Positions 43,140 through 52,300 of a DNA stretch of 64,000 bases are shown piece by piece; position 1 is the stretch's first letter; every line of letters begins with the position of its first letter. This DNA comes from Phaeobacter italicus. Its GTDB lineage: Bacteria > Pseudomonadota > Alphaproteobacteria > Rhodobacterales > Rhodobacteraceae. A program made the position numbers and the translations under genes. The notes under the pieces are model-generated. The model was not told the origin of the DNA and ran no database searches. It worked only from the letters and a program-made list of their open reading frames with translations. Location of the stretch: positions 682,001 to 746,000 of the forward strand of contig NZ_CVRM01000011.1 in NCBI RefSeq assembly GCF_001258055.1. The letters are read 5' to 3'.

Positions 43140-44120
43140 TCACAGCGTTCCACCATCTGCCTCCCCCCTGTGAGAGCCTGCGTGCGGGTATGCCTGTGCT
43201 TCTCTCCACTCGGTTAGCTCGCCATTCAGAGCGGCGCGGTAGTGGGCTGGAAAGTGGCTGCAGAGCCAGTCCATCAGCGACCTGACACGGGCCAGTTGAT
43301 GGCGCATCGGTGGGCAGACAAGGGACAGTGGCGTTTCCTCTGCCCAATCTGGCAGGACCTCTACCAATCGGCCGGCCTTGATATCCGCATCACAGTAGAC
43401 ATCCCCGATCCTGGCGACGCCGTGGCCTTCAATGGCGGCGCGGCGCATGACTCTGCCGCTTGCAATGCGCAGGCCGCGGCGGGCCTGGATGGTCTGCTCC
43501 TCTCCGTTTCGTGACATCTGCCAATGATCGACGCTGCCGTAGATGAGCGGCAGATCAACAAGATCAGAGGGGGTGTTGATGGGCCCGCGGGCGGCGACAA
43601 AGGCCGGGCTGGCGACATATCGGGTCCGAATGGTTCGCAGCCCCCGCGCAATGAGTGAGGAATCCGGCAATTCGCCCATCCGCAGGACGATATCATAGGG
43701 CCCATCAACCAGATCCACCCGCGCACTGGAAAAATCAAGGCGGACGGTCACATCCGGATGCGCCTGTTGAAACGACATGATCAGCGGCGCCACGAGGTCC
43801 TCTCCGATCAGCCCACCAACAGAGTTCATCCGGATCGCGCCCTTCAATGTGCGGGTGGATTGACTTGCCCAGTCCGCAGCAGCGTCAAGCTGGTTCATCG
43901 CTTTGCGACATTGGTCTGCATAGCCTTCACCCACCTCGGTCAGACGCAAGCTGCGGGTGGTGCGGACCAAAAGCTGCACGCTGAGCGCTTCTTCCAGTTC
44001 GCTCACCAACTGGCTGATGTTGGCCTTAGACATATTCGAGGCCCGTGCAGCAGCCGTAAAACTGCCATGTTCCGCGACAAGCAGAAAGGCACGGATGCCC
44101 CGCCAAGATACATTGTTCAT
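43140..44120 (-). CDS. LysR-family transcriptional regulator
   Basis: The 326-residue protein has an N-terminal LysR helix-turn-helix (residues about 5-64, GSFTAAARASNMSKANISQLVSELEEAL) and an effector domain starting near residue 90, of the CrgA-like subgroup (LDFSSARVDLVDGPYDIVLRMG). The C-terminal tail after about residue 295 is longer than usual and may contain a few extra residues. It is divergent from an SDR gene starting 112 bases away, its probable target. Confidence 0.92.
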   Translation of the reverse strand: MNNVSWRGIRAFLLVAEHGSFTAAARASNMSKANISQLVSELEEALSVQLLVRTTRSLRLTEVGEGYADQCRKAMNQLDAAADWASQSTRTLKGAIRMNSVGGLIGEDLVAPLIMSFQQAHPDVTVRLDFSSARVDLVDGPYDIVLRMGELPDSSLIARGLRTIRTRYVASPAFVAARGPINTPSDLVDLPLIYGSVDHWQMSRNGEEQTIQARRGLRIASGRVMRRAAIEGHGVARIGDVYCDADIKAGRLVEVLPDWAEETPLSLVCPPMRHQLARVRSLMDWLCSHFPAHYRAALNGELTEWREAQAYPHAGSHRGEADGGTL

Positions 44121-44232
44121 TTTTACCTGACACTGATTTCAGATTAACGGTATCGAACCAGCTAATCGCCAGCCCTATGTCTTGTCCAGACGCAAACAAT
44201 GGCCCCTTGGGCTCAATCGACAGGAGTTAGAC

Positions 44233-44958
44233 ATGACAACCAAACCGCTGATCGCAATCACAGGCGCAAGCTCTGGCATCGGGGCCGCGATGGCCAAACG
44301 GTTTTCTGACGCGGGCCACCCCTTGCTGCTGCTGGCGCGCCGGGTCGAAAAGCTGGAGGCCCTTGACCTCCCCAACACGCTGTGCCGCGCGGTTGATGTG
44401 ACCAATCCCGACGCCTTGCAATCCGCCATTCGAGAGGCAGAAGAGATCTATGGCCCCGTCGATCTCATGGTGAACAACGCCGGTGTCATGTTGCTGGGTC
44501 AGATCGACACCCAAGATCCGACGGAATGGAAAAAGATGTTTGATGTCAATGTTATCGGTCTGCTTCATGGGGTGCAGTCGGTGCTGTCAGACATGAAGGC
44601 CCGCAAAGGCGGGACCATTCTCAACATCAGTTCCATTGCAGGACGCAAGTCGTTCCCGAACCACGCGGCCTATGTGGGCACGAAATTTGCGGTCTCCGCC
44701 ATGAGTGAGAACATCCGGGAAGAAGTGGCAGACGACAACGTCCGCGTCATGACGATCTGCCCAGGTGTGGTTGGCACAGAGCTGATCGACCATACAACGG
44801 ATGAGCAGATCAAATCCGACTACGCGGACTGGCGCGAGAGCATCGGTGGCGCGCTGGAACCTGACGACATCGCCCGAACCGCAGAGTTCATGTATGGCCA
44901 GCCGCAAGGGATGAACATTCGTGAAGTTGTGGTCGGACCGACCCGTCAACCGGCATAA
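44233..44958 (+). CDS. Short-chain dehydrogenase/reductase, YdfG-like
   Basis: The 241-residue NAD(P)-dependent oxidoreductase has the Rossmann motif TGASSGIGAAMA at residues 10-21, NNAG near residue 82, the catalytic Ser in ISSIAG and Tyr-x-x-x-Lys in AAYVGTKFA. The wording of the middle part (MFDVNVIGLLHGVQSVL) is that of YdfG-type enzymes acting on hydroxy-acids such as serine or 3-hydroxypropionate, but the substrate is unknown. AGGAG lies six bases before the ATG. It is divergent from a LysR gene. Confidence 0.9.
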   Translation: MTTKPLIAITGASSGIGAAMAKRFSDAGHPLLLLARRVEKLEALDLPNTLCRAVDVTNPDALQSAIREAEEIYGPVDLMVNNAGVMLLGQIDTQDPTEWKKMFDVNVIGLLHGVQSVLSDMKARKGGTILNISSIAGRKSFPNHAAYVGTKFAVSAMSENIREEVADDNVRVMTICPGVVGTELIDHTTDEQIKSDYADWRESIGGALEPDDIARTAEFMYGQPQGMNIREVVVGPTRQPA

Positions 44959-44973
44959 GGCCTTGGTTCGAAT

Positions 44974-45003
44974 AAAAAAGGCCGGGATCATCCCGGCCTT
45001 TTC
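44974..45003. terminator. Bidirectional terminator between SDR gene and cobalamin methyltransferase gene
   Basis: GGCCGGGA (44980-44987) and TCCCGGCC (44991-44998) with flanking A-run and T-run serve both convergent genes. Confidence 0.93.
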
Positions 45004-45025
45004 TATTGTCATAGTCCTGAGAGGA

Positions 45026-46105
45026 TCAGGCGCGACGACGACGTCCGCCACGGCCACCGCGACCACGACCCTCTTCACCGGCTTTAGCAGGGACCTTGTT
45101 GAACTTGATCCACTCAGCGCCACCTTCGTCGTTGTTGGTGAGGAAGTTGGCAGCGCGGATCGCCTCCATCTCCTTGCCGGGACGCGGCTTGGTGGAGCCC
45201 ATGCCGAACAGCTGAACAAAGGCCTCGTCATCCATGCCTTCGGGGATGATGATGCCTGCCGCTTCGACTTCTGCTTTCTTCTCGGCGATCTTCTTCGGAC
45301 CGATGGGCAGGGCCACCGGGTTCATGATCGCAGAAGTCATGCCGGTCGCCATAGCCATCGGCAGGAAGGCATTGTTGATGCCGTGGCGATTGGGCAGACC
45401 GAAAGAGATGTTGGATGCGCCACAGGTGGTGTTCACACCCAGCTCGTTGCGCAGACGGCGGTTCAGTTCAAACACCTGCAGACCCGCGGTGCCCATTGCG
45501 CCGATCGGCATGACCAGCGGGTCAACGACGATATCATGCGCCGGGATGCCAAAGTCAGCTGCGCGCTCAACAATCTTTTTGGCCACGGCAAAACGGACTT
45601 CGGGATCCTCGGAAATGCCGGTGTCGTCGTTGGAAATCGCAACAACAGGGACGTTGTATTTCTTGACCAGCGGCAGAACGATCTCAAGACGCTCTTCTTC
45701 GCCGGTAACAGAGTTCAGCAGCGGGCGGCCTTCGGCGGCTTCAAGACCGGCCTCAAGCGCACCGGGAACGGAGCTGTCGATACACAGCGGGCAGTCGGTG
45801 ACAGCCTGCACACGCTTGACCAGCTCACGCATCAGGTCCGGTTCAACAAAGTTGTTGTCGGCATAACGCGGGTCTTCGGCCATCTTGTTGGAAAAGACCG
45901 CGCCAGAGTTGATGTCTAGAACAGTGGCGCCTGCAGCGACCTGCGCCAGTGCGTCCGCTTCAACGCGAGAGAAATCACCGCGCTCCAGCTCTTCGTTCAG
46001 GATTTTACGACCGGTCGGGTTGATGCGCTCGCCGATAACGGTGAACGGCTGATCAAAACCCATGATCGTGGTTTTTGTTTTTGATTCAATGATGGTACGG
46101 GTCAT
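45026..46105 (-). CDS. Methyltetrahydrofolate:corrinoid methyltransferase-like protein with Arg/Gly tail
   Basis: The 359-residue protein has a pterin-binding TIM barrel like MetH module 2, AcsE and MtvB: VIGERINPTGRK, DINSGAVF, CIDSSVPGALEAGLEAA, LLNSVTGEEE, VAISNDDTGISED and GASNISFGLPNRHGIN. This fits methyl transfer between tetrahydrofolate and a corrinoid protein. The last about 20 residues are Arg/Gly-rich (EEGRGRGGRGGRRRRA), an RGG-like tail unusual for this enzyme class. It ends a three-gene minus-strand run with a MetF-like gene and a Virulence_fact-type small gene. Confidence 0.88.
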   Translation of the reverse strand: MTRTIIESKTKTTIMGFDQPFTVIGERINPTGRKILNEELERGDFSRVEADALAQVAAGATVLDINSGAVFSNKMAEDPRYADNNFVEPDLMRELVKRVQAVTDCPLCIDSSVPGALEAGLEAAEGRPLLNSVTGEEERLEIVLPLVKKYNVPVVAISNDDTGISEDPEVRFAVAKKIVERAADFGIPAHDIVVDPLVMPIGAMGTAGLQVFELNRRLRNELGVNTTCGASNISFGLPNRHGINNAFLPMAMATGMTSAIMNPVALPIGPKKIAEKKAEVEAAGIIIPEGMDDEAFVQLFGMGSTKPRPGKEMEAIRAANFLTNNDEGGAEWIKFNKVPAKAGEEGRGRGGRGGRRRRA

Positions 46106-46114
46106 AGTTGATCC

Positions 46115-47041
46115 TTAGGAATTGACCGGCTTGGCTGCGTCGCCGCCGTTGTTGATGGCCCAGTTGGCGTTGGTTTTGATACCACCCAGCGGGAAGAAGT
46201 GGACGTTGGTGATGTTGAAGTCCGGGTTCGCGGCTTTGTGCGCGGCCAGCTCTGCAATCACGTCTGTCGGCTCGTACGGCAGCAGCAGTTTGGAGACATC
46301 CATCGCGCGTTTCTGCAGCACCTTCAGAGACGGGCCGACACCACAGGCAATCGCGAATTTGATCAGCGTCTGCAGCTTGGCAGGGCCTGCGATACCGATA
46401 TGGATCGGCAGATCGACGCCAGCGGCTTTCAGACCGTCTGCCCATTCGATGATCGGCTTGGCATCAAAAGCGAACTGAGTTGCCAGCGCCATGCTTGCAT
46501 CTGTGCGCTCAGAGAATTTCTGTTTCCACTGAAGTGCTTCGTCGACGTTCTTGGAGCTGCCGTCGGGGTCGATGTCCTTGTTGCCTTCCGGATGGCCCGC
46601 CACGTGCAGGTTGGTAAACCCAGCCTTGTCGAACAGACCGGTTTCCAAGAGCTGCATGGAGCTGTCGAAGGCACCATGAGGTTTGGCAACGCCACCCGCC
46701 AGCATCAGCGCCTGCTTGACGTCGGCCTCGCCCTGGTAACGTGCGATCCAATCCGCGAGCGTTGCCTCATCCTTGATGATCCGCGCAGGGAAGTGCGGCA
46801 TCACAGGAAAGCCCTCGTCGTTCAGACGTTTGGCTGTCGCGACCATCTCTTCAATCGGAGTGCCTTCGATGTGGGCGATGTAGACGCGGGTGCCCGCTGG
46901 CAGCAGATCACGGAAATCGTCGACCTTGGCCGCCGTGCGCGGCATCACCTCGATCGAGTAGTTTTGCAGAAAGGCCTCGACCTCGGGGGAAGATGTCTGT
47001 GCCGCCCCGGCGTCGCGTTTTTTGAAGTTCAACAAAGCCAT
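46115..47041 (-). CDS. Methylenetetrahydrofolate reductase-like protein
   Basis: The 308-residue protein reads as a divergent MetF-family TIM barrel: the N-terminal YSIEVMPRTAAKVDDF replaces the usual FEFFPP segment, and VMPHFPARII, ALMLAGGVAKPHGAFDSS, TNLHVAGHPEGNKDID, ALATQFAFDAKPIIEW and LPIHIGIAGPAKLQTLIKFA follow MetF spacing. It would interconvert methylene- and methyl-tetrahydrofolate, matching the neighbouring methyltransferase. GGGAGG precedes the ATG at 47041. Gaps to its neighbours are 26 and 9 bases, so one operon is likely. Confidence 0.82.
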   Translation of the reverse strand: MALLNFKKRDAGAAQTSSPEVEAFLQNYSIEVMPRTAAKVDDFRDLLPAGTRVYIAHIEGTPIEEMVATAKRLNDEGFPVMPHFPARIIKDEATLADWIARYQGEADVKQALMLAGGVAKPHGAFDSSMQLLETGLFDKAGFTNLHVAGHPEGNKDIDPDGSSKNVDEALQWKQKFSERTDASMALATQFAFDAKPIIEWADGLKAAGVDLPIHIGIAGPAKLQTLIKFAIACGVGPSLKVLQKRAMDVSKLLLPYEPTDVIAELAAHKAANPDFNITNVHFFPLGGIKTNANWAINNGGDAAKPVNS

Positions 47042-47067
47042 CGTGGCCTCCCAAAAAGATGTCAGGC

Positions 47068-47364
47068 TCATGCCCATCCGTCGTTTGCAATCAGGGCCTT
47101 AAGGCGATCCTGATCGTATTCCGCCTCCAGACGCTGGGCTTCTGCCTCGGCGATTTCGGCTGCTTCGCCCTCTACGCTGTAGGGGGCTGCTTTGCGCCAT
47201 TCCGCGAGATAGGCATCGGCATCCTTTGCGTTCACCTTCATGGCGGCACGGTCGATTGCTTGCTCAAACCGTTCTTCCAGTTGGCGTTTTGCCCCGCGAC
47301 GGCCTTTGCCGACGATGACTTGTGCGGGGATGTCGCGCCAGTAAACGAGTGTGACGTCGGGCAT
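47068..47364 (-). CDS. Virulence_fact-family small protein of the one-carbon module
   Basis: The 98-residue protein starts MPDVTLVYWRDIPAQVIVGKGRRGAKRQ and has a long Ala/Glu-rich helix at its end. The start matches the short family labelled Virulence_fact, whose function is unknown and whose members I recall beside corrinoid and tetrahydrofolate genes. The ATG at 47364 is chosen for this conserved beginning and an AAGGAAGGCC upstream; the open frame extends further but without support. On the minus strand a hairpin (47455-47476) lies in its leader. It heads the three-gene operon. Confidence 0.78.
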   Translation of the reverse strand: MPDVTLVYWRDIPAQVIVGKGRRGAKRQLEERFEQAIDRAAMKVNAKDADAYLAEWRKAAPYSVEGEAAEIAEAEAQRLEAEYDQDRLKALIANDGWA

Positions 47365-47454
47365 TGCCTTGGCCTTCCTTTGCGTCTGGGTATCTGTGGT
47401 TCTAGAGCGCCGCCGACAACGATGTTCGCCGGATTTCGACCTCACAATGATGTT

Positions 47455-47476
47455 GAGCGACCTTTTCGGGTCGCTC
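47455..47476 (-). other. Leader hairpin upstream of the one-carbon operon
   Basis: GAGCGACC (47455-47462) and GGTCGCTC (47469-47476) form a perfect 8-bp stem with a six-base loop, about 90 bases upstream of the first start. No T-tract follows. It may be an mRNA leader structure or a protein site in the divergent region shared with the Ppx/GppA gene. Confidence 0.4.
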
Positions 47477-47667
47477 TTGGATACATTCGCATGCACTGTG
47501 TGACCACAGCTGCCAGCCGTCAAAATTTTCAACAGCTTTATGAATTCCATTGTTCGCATCGCTGAAATGGGTCGCCGCAAATCGTCTGTCCGGTGTTCAG
47601 CCCATCTTGCGCGTATGGCGCCGCGACCATATGCTTGGGGTAACACGATAATCGGAGGGCGTGAGTC

Positions 47668-48780
47668 ATGGCGCCCAGGCGTTCAAAAGGTGCTGGCGCG
47701 TTTCCCCGCGCGGTCGAGAGCCCGGCACCTGCCCGACCGGATCCTGATGCGCTTTATGCGGCGCTGGATCTGGGTACAAATAGCTGCAGGATGCTGATTG
47801 CCCAGCCAAAGGGCAGCGGCTTTCATGTGGTGGACAGCTTCTCAAGGTCGGTGCAACTGGGCGCCGGGCTGGAGCGTACCGGGCGTTTGTCGCGCGCATC
47901 GATGACGCGCACGATACAGGCCCTCAGAATTTGTCAGCAGAAACTGAAACGAAATCGCGTCAAACGGATGCGGCTGGTCGCAACAGAAGCCTGCCGCCGT
48001 GCCAAGAATGCGCGCGATTTCATCCGTCAGGTGCGCCGCGAAACCGGGCTGACGCTTGAAATCATCCAGCCAGAGGAAGAAGCCCGCCTGGCCGTGATTT
48101 CCTGCGCGCCGCTTGTGTCGACCAAAACCGACCAGCTGCTCGTGGTGGATATCGGGGGCGGCTCAACGGAACTGGTCTGGATTGACATTTCTTCGGTGCC
48201 ACGCCGGGATCGGCCCTCGGCCATCATGCGGCTGCATGCCGGGTTTCACACTGCAGACAGCCCGTTTCCCGCGGCAAAGGTCGTTGACTGGATCTCGGTC
48301 CCGCTTGGTGTTGCGACGCTGCGGGATCAGTTCCACGACGTCGAAGACGATGCCGCGCGTTTTGCTCTGATGAGCTGGTTTTTCGAGGAAAACCTCGCGG
48401 ATTTCGCCCCTTACAAGGACGAACAGACCCGTGAAGGGTTTCAGATTGTTGGCACCTCCGGGACGGTCACGACGGTTGCCGCCTCGCATCTTGGCCTGAA
48501 GCGCTATGATCGCACGAAAGTGGATGGGTTGCGGATGACCAGCGATCAGATTGACAAGGTGATCCGCTCTTATCTAGAACTCGGCCCTCAGGGACGACGC
48601 AGCGACCCGCGCATCGGCGAAGACCGCCAGGCGCTGATCATGTCGGGCGCGGCCATCCTGCAGGCATTGTTGCGATGCTGGCCGACAGATCGGTTGTCGG
48701 TTGCGGATCGCGGCCTGCGTGAAGGGCTGCTTTATGCACAAATGAGCGCCGACGGCGTTTTGGAAGACGGACCGTTTTAA
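47668..48780 (+). CDS. Ppx/GppA-family phosphatase
   Basis: The 370-residue protein belongs to the ASKHA phosphatases that hydrolyse polyphosphate or pppGpp. Motifs are ALDLGTNSCRMLIA near residue 31, VVDIGGGSTELVW near residue 155 and VGTSGTVTTVA near residue 270. It is shorter than E. coli Ppx/GppA and lacks their C-terminal HD-like domain, as in many alphaproteobacterial forms. It precedes rlmE by 84 bases on the same strand, a conserved neighbour pair in Rhodobacterales from memory. Confidence 0.92.
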   Translation: MAPRRSKGAGAFPRAVESPAPARPDPDALYAALDLGTNSCRMLIAQPKGSGFHVVDSFSRSVQLGAGLERTGRLSRASMTRTIQALRICQQKLKRNRVKRMRLVATEACRRAKNARDFIRQVRRETGLTLEIIQPEEEARLAVISCAPLVSTKTDQLLVVDIGGGSTELVWIDISSVPRRDRPSAIMRLHAGFHTADSPFPAAKVVDWISVPLGVATLRDQFHDVEDDAARFALMSWFFEENLADFAPYKDEQTREGFQIVGTSGTVTTVAASHLGLKRYDRTKVDGLRMTSDQIDKVIRSYLELGPQGRRSDPRIGEDRQALIMSGAAILQALLRCWPTDRLSVADRGLREGLLYAQMSADGVLEDGPF

Positions 48781-48864
48781 AGAACGGCAAAGATTTGGAT
48801 ATGAGCGTCCGCGCCGCCTGCCCATCCGGGGCAAGGTCTCGTGCGACGGCAAGGAACGACGGAT

Positions 48865-49638
48865 ATGGCAAAGTCACCCACCGGCAAGACACCGACCGGC
48901 AAGAATACCTCCGGTCGCGGCCAGCGCGAGCTGAAGGTCAAGGTAAAATCGGCCCGCGGGCGAAAGCTCAGCTCTACCCGCTGGCTTCAGCGGCAGCTGA
49001 ATGACCCCTATGTCAAGCGCGCCCAAGCAGAAGGCTATCGTGGACGTGCGGCCTATAAGATCATGGAAGTCGACGATAAGTTCCGCTTCCTCGTCAATGG
49101 CGCGCGGGTTGTCGACTTGGGGTGTGCACCCGGTGGCTGGGCGCAGGTTGCTGTCAAGCGGATCAACGCCCTTGGCGAGAAGCCAGGCAAGTCTGTCGGC
49201 CGTATCATCGGCGTTGACCTGCAAGAGGTCGAACCGCTTGCAGGGGCCGAGTTCCACCAGCTCGATTTCATGAGCGATGGCGCAGACGACAAGGTCAAGG
49301 AATGGCTGGGTGGCAAGGCAGATGTCGTGATGTCGGACATGGCGGCGGCCAGTTCCGGCCACAAGCAGACCGATCACCTGCGGATCATCTCGCTCTGTGA
49401 AACCGCAGCATATTTCGCCTTTGACGTTCTTGAAGAAGGCGGCACCTTTGTCGCCAAGGTTCTGGCCGGCGGCGCAGAGGGTGAACTGCAAAAGCTGCTG
49501 AAGCAGAAGTTCACCAAGGTTTACCACGTCAAACCGCCCTCCTCCCGCTCTGACAGTTCGGAGAAATTTGTGGTGGCGACTGGTTTCCGCGGCAACGCCC
49601 AGCTTGAGGACGAGAACGAAGACGACGACTCGCTCTGA
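48865..49638 (+). CDS. rlmE: 23S rRNA (uridine-2'-O)-methyltransferase RlmE
   Basis: RlmE (FtsJ/RrmJ) methylates U2552 in the A-loop of 23S rRNA. The 257-residue protein has a basic N-terminal extension (about 30 residues rich in Lys, Gly, Thr), the segment [22 protein letters not shown] with the catalytic Lys, SAM motif [13 protein letters not shown], catalytic Asp in [27 protein letters not shown] with the second Lys, and [19 protein letters not shown]. The tail is acidic. The ATG at 48865 has AAGGA upstream. Confidence 0.96.
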   Translation: MAKSPTGKTPTGKNTSGRGQRELKVKVKSARGRKLSSTRWLQRQLNDPYVKRAQAEGYRGRAAYKIMEVDDKFRFLVNGARVVDLGCAPGGWAQVAVKRINALGEKPGKSVGRIIGVDLQEVEPLAGAEFHQLDFMSDGADDKVKEWLGGKADVVMSDMAAASSGHKQTDHLRIISLCETAAYFAFDVLEEGGTFVAKVLAGGAEGELQKLLKQKFTKVYHVKPPSSRSDSSEKFVVATGFRGNAQLEDENEDDDSL

Positions 49639-49664
49639 ACCGAGGCAAAACCGAACAAAAAAAG

Positions 49665-49710
49665 AGCCGGATCAAGACGGGCGCCCAGCCCAGCCTTGAT
49701 CCGGCTTTTT
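49665..49710. terminator. Terminator after rlmE, probably bidirectional
   Basis: AGCCGGATCAAG (49665-49676) and CTTGATCCGGCT (49695-49706) form a 12-bp stem with an 18-base loop, followed by TTTT and preceded by seven A. It also lies downstream of the minus-strand small ORF at 49774-50004. Confidence 0.93.
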
Positions 49711-49773
49711 AGTGCGAGGTAGGTATTGAAACGAGTTCGGGAGGAACTTGGGTGGTTTAACTATTTCAAAAAC

Positions 49774-50004
49774 TTAGCCGAGGCGCGGCTGAGTTGGAGT
49801 GATCGAGCGGATCGCCATCGCCTGTAGGGCAATCGTTTCATGAGCCGCACCATCGGCGCGCAGGCTGACGCGCAGGTCGGCACTATCGCCGCCCTCCACC
49901 TCTTTGGAGCTGAGGCGTTTGGCGAGCTTGTTCAAAAGCTCGGGCTTGCGGAATTTCGATTGCAACACGCGCATCTGACCCTCATAAATTTCTTGCCGGA
50001 CCAT
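49774..50004 (-). CDS. Small hypothetical protein
   Basis: A 76-codon frame on the minus strand encodes MVRQEIYEGQMRVLQSKFRK and a charged helix-rich remainder ending ITPTQPRLG. GAGGG precedes an internal ATG at 49974, which would give 66 residues, so the shorter version may be the real one. I recognise no family. Support comes from its compact placement with the rlmE terminator downstream and an AT-rich region with the imperfect inverted repeat ATTGTT/AACAAT (50072-50094) upstream. Confidence 0.5.
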   Translation of the reverse strand: MVRQEIYEGQMRVLQSKFRKPELLNKLAKRLSSKEVEGGDSADLRVSLRADGAAHETIALQAMAIRSITPTQPRLG

Positions 50005-50211
50005 CCCGGTTAACCATGGTCTAGCGGTTCAGTGGGTCCGCATATGGGCGCAATTGTGGCAAACCTGCCTTATTGTTCCATTTTTCGAAACAATGTGCCT
50101 GCCTATTGCGTTTTCACCCGAACGTCCTGTTGTTGGAAAGCGGCCTGCATCGGACTAAGCTCTGGGCTGCGCTGCAAGGCAGTTCAGCATTGATTGGGGA
50201 TCCGGGAACAT

Positions 50212-51630
50212 ATGGTTTGGCTCATCCTTAGCACGGCTGCTGTGATCTCCATGTGGGTCTTGGCTGGGCTTGCCTCGCTGCAGGCAGCCAGAACCGCACG
50301 TACCCCACAGGGTGCGATAGGCTGGGTTGTCTTTCTCTTGTCGGCGCCGCTCCTTGCCCTGCCCCTTTATCTCATTTTCGGGCATCGCAAGTTTTCGCGC
50401 TATCGCGACACCCGGCAAAAGGCCGACAAGATCCTCAACGCACTGCGGGTCTATTCAGACAGCCACACCCAGGACCGCGATGCATTGCCCCTGAACGAGG
50501 CCCCGTTTGAACGTCTGGCGGGCTATCCTATCTGCAACGGCAATCGATTTGATCTGTTGGTGGATGGGCCCGCAATCACCGAGGCCATGCTCGCGGCAAT
50601 TCGCGAAGCGAGCGATTATGTCTTGGTGCAGTTCTATATCGTTCGCGATGACAACCATGGCCGACAGCTGAAAGACGCCTTGATCGATGCCCGCAACCGC
50701 GGCGTTGCCGTCTGGTTCATGACGGATGCAGTAGGCAGCCACAGCCTGTCGACCACATTTCGCCGGGATCTGGAGAAAGCCGGCGTCAATCTGGTCGATC
50801 CAGACACACGGCCCGGCCCAAAGCACCGCTTTCATCTGAATTTCCGCAACCACAGAAAAACCGTGATTGTCGACGGGCAGATTGGTTTTACCGGTGGCAT
50901 GAACATCGGTGATGAATACATGGGCCGCGATCCGCACTATGGCCGCTGGCGGGACACGCAGGTCCGGCTGGAGGGGCCCGTGGTGCAGCAGCTGCAGCTT
51001 GGGTATTGCGAAGACTGGTTCTGGCTGACCGAGGACCCGATCCTTGACCTGCTAAGTTGGGAGTGTCCCAAAGTTTCCTCGCCCGGCAAGCCCGCACTGG
51101 TCATCGGCACCGGGCCGGGTGAACCGAACCAGAACGGGTCCATGATGTATTTTTCTGCCATCTCGGCAGCCCGGACACGTATCTGGATCGCCTCGCCCTA
51201 TTTTGTGCCCGATCAGGACGTGGTCGCCGCGCTCAAGAATGCGGCCATGCGGGGTGTAGAGGTGCGCATCCTCCTCCCCGGCATCATTGACCATTACGCC
51301 CCGTGGCTGGCGGCGTTTTCCTACTTTGACGACCTGCGCGCAGCTGGCGTGCAGATCTTCAGATACACTGGTGGCTTTCTTCATCAGAAGGTGTTTGTCG
51401 TCGATGACTGTATCGCCGCAGTGGGTACGATGAACCTCGACAACCGGTCTTTCCGGCTGAATTTCGAAACCATGGCGCTGTGCTTTGATGGCGAAACCTG
51501 CGACGCCGTCGCGGCCATGCTGGATACGGATTTTGCAGAGGCCGCGCTGATCAAGGAGACGCTGGATGAACAGACCTGGCAGATCAGGTTTGGCGCACCG
51601 GTTGCCCGGCTTCTGGCGCCTGTCCTCTAG
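50212..51630 (+). CDS. cls: Cardiolipin synthase, phospholipase D type
   Basis: The 472-residue membrane enzyme condenses two phosphatidylglycerols to cardiolipin. Two N-terminal membrane helices (VWLILSTAAVISMWVLAGLA and the segment from IGWVVFLLSAPLLALPLYLIF) precede two phospholipase D domains with HKD motifs NHRKTVIVDGQIGFTGGMN and LHQKVFVVDDCIAAVGTMNLD. Length and layout are those of ClsA. The ATG at 50212 has GGGAA close by; the frame extends 18 bases upstream only to a TTG. It converges with a K+ channel gene two bases away. Confidence 0.94.
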   Translation: MVWLILSTAAVISMWVLAGLASLQAARTARTPQGAIGWVVFLLSAPLLALPLYLIFGHRKFSRYRDTRQKADKILNALRVYSDSHTQDRDALPLNEAPFERLAGYPICNGNRFDLLVDGPAITEAMLAAIREASDYVLVQFYIVRDDNHGRQLKDALIDARNRGVAVWFMTDAVGSHSLSTTFRRDLEKAGVNLVDPDTRPGPKHRFHLNFRNHRKTVIVDGQIGFTGGMNIGDEYMGRDPHYGRWRDTQVRLEGPVVQQLQLGYCEDWFWLTEDPILDLLSWECPKVSSPGKPALVIGTGPGEPNQNGSMMYFSAISAARTRIWIASPYFVPDQDVVAALKNAAMRGVEVRILLPGIIDHYAPWLAAFSYFDDLRAAGVQIFRYTGGFLHQKVFVVDDCIAAVGTMNLDNRSFRLNFETMALCFDGETCDAVAAMLDTDFAEAALIKETLDEQTWQIRFGAPVARLLAPVL

Positions 51631-51632
51631 GG

Positions 51633-52073
51633 TCAGCGCCCGTTCTCGCGATCCAATGCGAAGACCTCGCGTAGTGCGGCAACCAGAAACGCGGTGCTGA
51701 TCCCAAAGGCAAACAACCCCGTCACCGCACCGAAAGCGGCAAAAATCCGCATCCCTTCCCCCAGAACCACATCGCCGTAGCCCAAGGTCGTATAGGTCGC
51801 GAGGGAGAAGTAGACTGCCGTGTTCCAATCCCCGATCGCGCCCGCCATGATCACGGCAGAGGCCCAGATCCAGACCTGCACGGTATGGGCAAACACGATC
51901 AGACCGATCGCAACCGCCAGCACAGCCGCCATCCGCCAGAACCGCCAAATCCGCTTGAGCGCATCCAGACGGTGGCGCAGGATATGAACGCAGAACACCA
52001 GCAGACCTGCCTCAACCGCCAGACAGATCCCAAGGTACAGGCTGCCCAACAGCAGTTGCTGAAATAGCGTCAT
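51633..52073 (-). CDS. Small potassium channel protein (Ion_trans_2)
   Basis: The 146-residue inner-membrane protein has about four hydrophobic segments and a K+ pore loop with selectivity filter TLGYGD (TYTTLGYGDVVLGEGMR). The last helix is FAAFGAVTGLFAFGISTAFLVAAL. There is no RCK or cyclic-nucleotide domain, so gating is not indicated. It converges on cls and starts close to a gap before the ABC operon. Confidence 0.88.
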   Translation of the reverse strand: MTLFQQLLLGSLYLGICLAVEAGLLVFCVHILRHRLDALKRIWRFWRMAAVLAVAIGLIVFAHTVQVWIWASAVIMAGAIGDWNTAVYFSLATYTTLGYGDVVLGEGMRIFAAFGAVTGLFAFGISTAFLVAALREVFALDRENGR

Positions 52074-52300
52074 CGTGCGGCCCCCATTGTCTTGCTCTCG
52101 AAATACCGGTCTGCCCGCATCGTAGTGCGCGCTGCTCCTTGCTAACCTGTCATGTCACATTGGCAAATGGGATCAAAGGGCTACATTGGCGGAGTGGCGG
52201 TTGCGCAACTGTCCCGCCATCAGGCGTCGCGCTGGATCCGCTGCTCCAGATGCAAGATGGTTTGGAAGAAAAACAAAACGAGGCAAAGGGTTATGGCGAA

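Noticed and set aside
47455-47476. Riboswitch upstream of the one-carbon operon
   Set aside because: Only one simple hairpin is visible; I could not recognise the conserved cores of cobalamin, SAM, SAH or glycine riboswitches.
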